NCBI GenBank assembly: GCA_017503885.1 | Contig: JAFVSF010000044.1 | Location: 1 to 9,921 of the forward strand | Length of the DNA stretch: 9,921 nucleotides | DNA from: Clostridia bacterium | Lineage (GTDB): Bacteria > Bacillota > Clostridia > Christensenellales > Borkfalkiaceae | Direction: 5' to 3' | Shown here: positions 6,908-9,921 of the stretch, piece by piece | How positions within the stretch are numbered: the stretch's first letter is position 1 | How the letters are laid out: each line of letters opens with the position of its first letter | Translations under genes and position numbers: made by a program | The notes under the pieces: generated by a model | Seen by the model: only the letters and a program-made list of their open reading frames with translations | What the model was told of the DNA's origin: nothing | Databases searched by the model: none

Positions 6908-7488
6908 TGGATATTAACCTCTTACTTTTTCTTACCTTTTTAGAAATAGGTGCAGTTTCTTTTGGTGGTGGCTACGGAATGATAGCCCTAATGAGAGAAA
7001 AGACTTTAAGTTATGGGTGGCTTGGGGAAGAGCAGTTTTTAAATATAATTGCAATTTCGGAGTCTACGCCAGGTCCAATCGCTGTAAATATTGCAACCTT
7101 TGTAGGAGCGACGCAAAGTGGAATTTTAGGTGCTTTATGTGCAACGCTCGGTGTTGTGTTGCCGTCGTTTATTATAATTATTATAATAGCAGCACTAATT
7201 AGCAATTTGCTTAAATATGCAGGTGTAAACGCTGTTGTAAACGGCATGAAACCTGCAGTAACGGGCATAATTTTTGCAACTGCAATTTCAATGTTTTTTA
7301 AAGCCGTTTTTGCCATAGAAAGTTTGGGCAATAAGGTGCAATTTTCTTTTTCAAGGGCTATAATTTTCGTAGTCGTTGCTATATGCTTTTTTGGTTATAA
7401 AAAAATCTTTAAAAAGAAAATCAATCCTATAATTTTAATACTTATATCTGCCGTATTAGGTATGGCTATATGTCCGTTTATTCCATAA
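6907..7488 (+). CDS. Chromate transporter family half-protein (short CHR), second of pair
   Basis: A 193-residue partner of the preceding CHR protein, with the same signatures: FGGG (19-22) and TPGP (54-57) followed by N61, then several strongly hydrophobic helices including an isoleucine-rich one near 87-98. The two proteins are clearly related but distinct and are expected to form a heterodimer in opposite membrane orientations, equivalent to a full-length ChrA. The ATG shares one base with the upstream TAA (TAATG). It has a strong AAGGAG (6893-6898, spacer 8), which suggests balanced, coupled expression of the two halves. The substrate is not defined by sequence. Confidence 0.9.
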   Translation: MDINLLLFLTFLEIGAVSFGGGYGMIALMREKTLSYGWLGEEQFLNIIAISESTPGPIAVNIATFVGATQSGILGALCATLGVVLPSFIIIIIIAALISNLLKYAGVNAVVNGMKPAVTGIIFATAISMFFKAVFAIESLGNKVQFSFSRAIIFVVVAICFFGYKKIFKKKINPIILILISAVLGMAICPFIP

Positions 7489-7502
7489 TTAGGATAGAAA
7501 AA

Positions 7503-8177
7503 ATGTTTAAAACAGAACTTCATTGTCACTCTAGTGAGGCTAGCCCTTGTAGCACGGAATCTGCAGAGTCTTTAGTAGAAATATACACAAAAGCAGGTTA
7601 CGATACGGTAATTTTAACCAATCATTATTCGCCTTGCGTTTTCGACCTTTATAAATGTAAAGATATCGGCGAATACGTTGATATTTTTATGCAAGCGTTT
7701 AAAAAAATGAAAGAGGTTGCAAAGGATAAGTTGACTGTTTTATGTGGTGCAGAAATTAGGTTCAACTGCAATGCAAACGATTATCTTTGGTTTGGCGATT
7801 TTGAAGATTTTATGCGTAAAACCCCCGAAATTTTTGATTACACACCCGAGAGTTTTCACGAGGTTTGCAAGCAAAACGGATGGCTTTTTATTCAAGCTCA
7901 CCCATTTCGTAACGGAATAACCGTTACAAAACCTGACTTTTTAGATGGTGTAGAGGTTTATAACGGTCATATAGGTCATCCAGAGCGTAATTTTATTGCT
8001 ATGCAGTGGGCAGAAGAATACGGGCTTATAAAAACGTCCGGCACGGATTTGCATTACTCTTACGTGCCTGCAACGGGTGGAATTTTAACTGAAGAAAAGA
8101 TAACTACAATCGAGCAGTTAGTAGAAATTTTAAAAAGTGGAAAATATTCACTTTTAAAAAGCGATAAAGTAAGATAA
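7503..8177 (+). CDS. PHP-domain metal-dependent phosphoesterase
   Basis: A 224-residue soluble protein of the PHP superfamily (polymerase and histidinol phosphatase), whose members hydrolyse phosphoester bonds with a di- or trinuclear metal centre. Metal-binding residues visible are H7 and H9 (LHCHS), a glutamate at E84 (GAEIRF), H133 (QAHPF) and the closing D182-x-H184 (TDLHY). The spacing fits a small stand-alone PHP enzyme, neither a DNA polymerase subunit nor a full HisK. A longer in-frame reading from 7470 exists, but ATG 7503 is preferred. It places LHCHS at the N terminus as in relatives, follows AGGAT (7491-7495, spacer 7), and does not overlap the CHR gene. It sits 14 bases after that gene and is last in the operon before a terminator. 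Substrate unknown; no membrane or signal segment seen. Confidence 0.9.
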   Translation: MFKTELHCHSSEASPCSTESAESLVEIYTKAGYDTVILTNHYSPCVFDLYKCKDIGEYVDIFMQAFKKMKEVAKDKLTVLCGAEIRFNCNANDYLWFGDFEDFMRKTPEIFDYTPESFHEVCKQNGWLFIQAHPFRNGITVTKPDFLDGVEVYNGHIGHPERNFIAMQWAEEYGLIKTSGTDLHYSYVPATGGILTEEKITTIEQLVEILKSGKYSLLKSDKVR

Positions 8178-8192
8178 AAAATTTAAGCGTAA

Positions 8193-8225
8193 AAGCCCGT
8201 GCAAAACAGCACGGGCTTAATTTTT
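8193..8225 (+). terminator. Intrinsic terminator after the PHP gene
   Basis: A perfect 10-bp GC-rich stem, AAGCCCGTGC (8193-8202) with GCACGGGCTT (8209-8218), has a 6-base loop and is followed by AATTTTTATTT. It ends the lgt operon and isolates the lipoprotein unit downstream. Confidence 0.95.
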
Positions 8226-8230
8226 ATTTA

Positions 8231-8255
8231 TAATTAAAGTTAGATACTTTAATTA
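8231..8255. promoter_or_regulatory. Perfect 10-bp inverted repeat upstream of the lipoprotein promoter (candidate operator)
   Basis: TAATTAAAGT (8231-8240) and ACTTTAATTA (8246-8255) are perfect inverted repeats around TAGAT. The element ends 15 bases before the -35 box, roughly positions -74 to -50 relative to the predicted start. That is a typical location for an activator or other dimeric regulator. It follows the PHP terminator and carries no GC-rich stem, so it is unlikely to be a terminator itself. Confidence 0.5.
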
Positions 8256-8269
8256 ATTTGAGATATGTC

Positions 8270-8298
8270 TTGACTTGGTAAATTTAAAGTGATAAAAT
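8270..8298 (+). promoter_or_regulatory. Promoter of the structured leader and lipoprotein gene
   Basis: The -35 TTGACT (8270-8275) and -10 TAAAAT (8293-8298) are separated by exactly 17 bp. The predicted start near 8304-8305 coincides with the first base of the long RNA helix described next, which supports both calls. Confidence 0.82.
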
Positions 8299-8424
8299 AT
8301 ATATGCGACTTCATTTTAATATTAAACGTGTAAAAGTATACTTATAGGGCATAAGTGTACCTTTTCGCATTACATAAATCTTTTACACGGATTAAAATGA
8401 GTGTCGCAACTTAGCGAACAAGCA

Positions 8425-8440
8425 ACACTTTGTCAAGTGT
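8425..8440 (+). promoter_or_regulatory. Alternative hairpin overlapping the terminator (candidate anti-terminator)
   Basis: ACACTT (8425-8430) pairs perfectly with AAGTGT (8435-8440) around the 4-base loop TGTC. The right arm is also the first six bases of the terminator's left arm, so the two folds exclude each other. The terminator helix is longer and should win by default, so the short hairpin would need help, for example from a ligand or the upstream domain, to prevail. Confidence 0.4.
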
Positions 8441-8469
8441 CGGCTTATCGTTTAAGTCGGCACTTTTTT
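8435..8469 (+). terminator. Intrinsic terminator in the leader, just before the lipoprotein gene
   Basis: AAGTGTCGGCTTA (8435-8447) pairs with TAAGTCGGCACTT (8453-8465) as a 13-bp stem with two G-U pairs and a 5-base loop. The T-tract (8464-8469) follows directly. It lies between the promoter and the ribosome binding site (AAGGAG, 8474-8479), so transcripts must read through it to express the lipoprotein. Confidence 0.82.
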
Positions 8470-8486
8470 GTTTAAGGAGAAGAATT

Positions 8487-9921
8487 ATGAAAAATAAGTT
8501 TTTCAAAATTTTAGTTTTAATGCTTTGTGTTTGTCTATCTCTTTTTGTTGCGTGCAAAAAGAACAAAGGCGAGTCTAATAGTGAAAATTCTAACCAAAGC
8601 ATAAAAGAATCTATTATAGAGTCCCCAAGCGAGCAAGAAAGCGAAAGTGAAACGGAAAGCGATTTAGTGATACAAGATGAAACGGGTATTTTGTTTAAAA
8701 CTTTAACCGTTGACGGAACTAACGTTTACGGCAAGTTTGATAATGCGACCATTGAGTTTTCGTTTGTAAACGAAATAGCAGTTGTGGGTAACGCTGATTT
8801 TATAGTTTCATTAGACAGCTACGGAACACAAACAATTATAACAAAAATAGTTCCTTTAAACGTTGGAGATAACACTTTTTACGTATTTGAAACGATTGAA
8901 GGAAAACTTGTAAAAACCTACGTTGTAACAATTCGCAGAAGACCTATCTACACAGTTTCGTTTAACGTAAGTGGTGGTAGCAGTGTTTCTTCTCAACAAA
9001 TAGAGGAAGATAGTTTAGCAACCGAGCCGACCACAACGAGAACAGGCTACACTTTTACTGGTTGGGATTATGATTTTTCAACTCCAATAGTAAATAACGT
9101 TACTATATCTGCAAATTGGCAGGCTCATACAAATACCGAGTATAAAGTAGAGTATTATTTGCAAAACGTTGAAGATAACAATTACACGATAGACCATACC
9201 GACACTTTACGTGGCACAACCGATACGTTAGCAACTGCCGAAATTAAAGATTTTGCTCACTTTACTTATAATGCAAGCCAAAGCACAATAAGTGGCAATA
9301 TAGATGGCGACGGCAGTAGAGTTTTAGTTGTTAAATACACTCGTGATAAATACACAATTTCCACGGCGAGAAATAATACAAAAGCAGGAACTGTTTCGGC
9401 AGGTGGTACGTATAAGTTTGATAAAGAAATCACACTCACGGCAACTACAAATGCAGGTTATACTTTCCTTGGTTGGTACGAAGGGGAAACCCTTGTATGC
9501 GAAAGTGAAGAGTTTACTTTTAACGTAGAAAAAGGCGTTACCTATACGGCAAGTTGGTCTGCAAATGAAGATACAAAGTATAAAGTAGAGTATTATTTAC
9601 AAAACCTTGACGATAACAATTATACTTTACGAGAAACCGTAGAACTTGAAGGCGAAACGGATACCACCGCAACGGCGGAAATTAAGGAATACGCGCACTT
9701 TACGTACAATGTGAGCAAGAGCGTAATAAGCGGAAATATCGACGGCGACAGCGGTCAAGTATTAAGCGTATATTACACGCGCGATAGCTATAAAATCGTT
9801 GTAAATATAAACAACGCAAAAGCGGGTATAAGCACACAGATAAACGGTACGTATAAGTATGATAAAGAATTTACGCTTACGGCAACCACCAACGCGGGGT
9901 ATACTTGGCTTGGTTGGTACG
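8487..9921 (+). CDS. Large surface lipoprotein with cadherin-like domain and InlB-type/long tandem repeats (3' partial)
   Basis: The frame is open from ATG 8487 to the window end (at least 478 residues). AAGGAG (8474-8479) with a 7-base spacer supports the start. Residues 1-22 form a lipoprotein signal peptide (KNKFFK, then a hydrophobic core) ending at FVA-C23, the predicted lipidated cysteine. A Ser/Glu/Asn-rich linker (about 24-62) follows, typical of a cell-wall-spanning spacer. Residues about 66-153 resemble a cadherin-like beta-sandwich ending in YVVTIRR. Residues about 155-215 look like one InlB B-repeat (GGSSVSSQ, then GYTFTGWDYDF, ending ISANW). From 219 a 146-residue unit occurs twice, each with YKVEYYLQN, AHFTYN, ISGNIDGD and TNAGYT-LGWY. 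The second copy runs off the window. Such repeats build extended stalks in Listeria internalins and gut Firmicutes surface proteins. Adhesion or host/biofilm contact is plausible but unproven. Expression appears controlled by the leader RNA. Confidence 0.9.
   Translation, partial: MKNKFFKILVLMLCVCLSLFVACKKNKGESNSENSNQSIKESIIESPSEQESESETESDLVIQDETGILFKTLTVDGTNVYGKFDNATIEFSFVNEIAVVGNADFIVSLDSYGTQTIITKIVPLNVGDNTFYVFETIEGKLVKTYVVTIRRRPIYTVSFNVSGGSSVSSQQIEEDSLATEPTTTRTGYTFTGWDYDFSTPIVNNVTISANWQAHTNTEYKVEYYLQNVEDNNYTIDHTDTLRGTTDTLATAEIKDFAHFTYNASQSTISGNIDGDGSRVLVVKYTRDKYTISTARNNTKAGTVSAGGTYKFDKEITLTATTNAGYTFLGWYEGETLVCESEEFTFNVEKGVTYTASWSANEDTKYKVEYYLQNLDDNNYTLRETVELEGETDTTATAEIKEYAHFTYNVSKSVISGNIDGDSGQVLSVYYTRDSYKIVVNINNAKAGISTQINGTYKYDKEFTLTATTNAGYTWLGWY
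9141..9921 (+). repeat. Tandem 438-bp coding repeats (copy 1 at 9141-9578, copy 2 from 9579, cut)
   Basis: Both copies begin with TATAAAGTAGAGTATTATTT and are in register at a 438-base offset (146 codons). A one-codon insertion in copy 2, between the TRD and GTYK motifs, shifts the offset to 441 at the end. Protein identity is high, roughly two thirds by eye, but third-codon positions are visibly more GC-rich in copy 2. More copies may follow beyond the window. Confidence 0.9.

Larger units (their letters stand above)
8304..8469 (+). ncRNA. Highly structured leader RNA with terminator; candidate attenuator/riboswitch of unrecognised class
   Basis: Helices read directly from the sequence: TGCGAC (8304-8309) with GTCGCA (8403-8408); TCATTTTAAT (8311-8320) with ATTAAAATGA (8391-8400); CGTGTAAAAG (8327-8336) with CTTTTACACG (8380-8389); and an inner hairpin 8337-8345 with 8351-8359 (9 pairs, one G-U) capped by AGGGC. 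One side has a 6-base internal bulge (8321-8326), and a mostly unpaired strand (8360-8379) faces the hairpin. The helix starts at the predicted transcription start, and the RNA ends in an intrinsic terminator 18 bases before the lipoprotein ATG. I do not see the conserved cores of the common riboswitch classes, T-box, SRP RNA or 6S RNA. It could act as a ligand- or protein-sensing attenuator or be a stand-alone small RNA with partial read-through. Structure is well supported; function is inference. Confidence 0.65.

Noticed and set aside
7470..7502. Upstream in-frame start for the PHP protein, overlapping the CHR gene
   Set aside because: The extension MSVYSIIRIEK translates the CHR tail in another frame. 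ATG 7503 has AGGAT at a good distance and places the LHCHS motif at the usual N-terminal position.
8304..8408. The long inverted repeat as a MITE or other non-autonomous mobile element
   Set aside because: There is no target-site duplication at the ends, it begins exactly at a predicted transcription start, and it is followed by a linked terminator. An RNA element fits better.
8397..8414. Five-codon upstream reading frame (MSVAT) in the leader
   Set aside because: It has no convincing ribosome binding site and lies inside the right strand of the long helix. Its codons suggest no amino-acid-sensing leader peptide.
8304..8469. 6S RNA, SRP RNA, T-box or a known riboswitch
   Set aside because: No large central bubble as in 6S RNA, no SRP tetraloop/GGAAG core, no T-box AGGGTGG sequence, and none of the common aptamer cores recognised by eye. 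A covariance search could overturn this.
8411..8602. Antisense open frame across the leader and lipoprotein start
   Set aside because: It covers the terminator hairpin and the signal peptide codons on the other strand, with no ribosome binding site or recognisable protein.
9328..9528. Alternative-frame + strand open frame of 66 codons
   Set aside because: It lies inside the lipoprotein repeat, whose own frame is open from 8487 to the window end and has clear repeat periodicity.

Overview
The window is about 9.9 kb of AT-rich DNA with every gene on the + strand. All seven genes whose ends are visible stop with TAA. Strong AAGGAG-type ribosome binding sites, TTGaca/TATAAT-type promoters, U-tract intrinsic terminators and the protein families together point to a low-GC Firmicute, most likely an uncultured Clostridia-type (gut or anaerobic) lineage. 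This is inferred from style and family resemblance, not from a marker gene.

Layout. (1) 1-2130: the 3' part of a copper-exporting P-type ATPase, cut by the window edge. It ends in a C-terminal heavy-metal-binding (HMA) domain that has its own in-frame ATG and Shine-Dalgarno sequence, and it is followed by a terminator. (2) 2268-5417: a strong promoter with an upstream A/T tract drives an EF-G-like translational GTPase and a 1-phosphofructokinase-family sugar kinase, closed by a symmetrical terminator. (3) 5451-8225: a second promoter drives a tightly packed operon of an Lgt-like membrane protein, two short chromate-transporter (CHR) half-proteins that overlap by one base, and a PHP-domain metallo-phosphoesterase, closed by a terminator. 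(4) 8231-9921: a 10-bp perfect inverted repeat, a consensus promoter, a roughly 165-nt highly structured leader ending in an intrinsic terminator, then a lipoprotein gene. This gene has a lipobox, an acidic linker, a cadherin-like domain, an InlB-type repeat and long 146-residue tandem repeats, and it runs off the window.

How the parts relate. The ATPase is copper homeostasis. The EF-G-like/PfkB pair is a two-gene transcription unit whose functional link is not obvious. The Lgt-like enzyme could lipidate surface proteins such as the one encoded at the right end, but it has lost several residues considered important in E. coli Lgt. The most interesting region is 8231-8486. There the transcript predicted from the promoter begins exactly at the 5' strand of a long helix and ends in a terminator, overlapped by an alternative hairpin, directly before the surface lipoprotein. 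This looks like a cis-regulatory attenuator or riboswitch-like RNA of a class I do not recognise.
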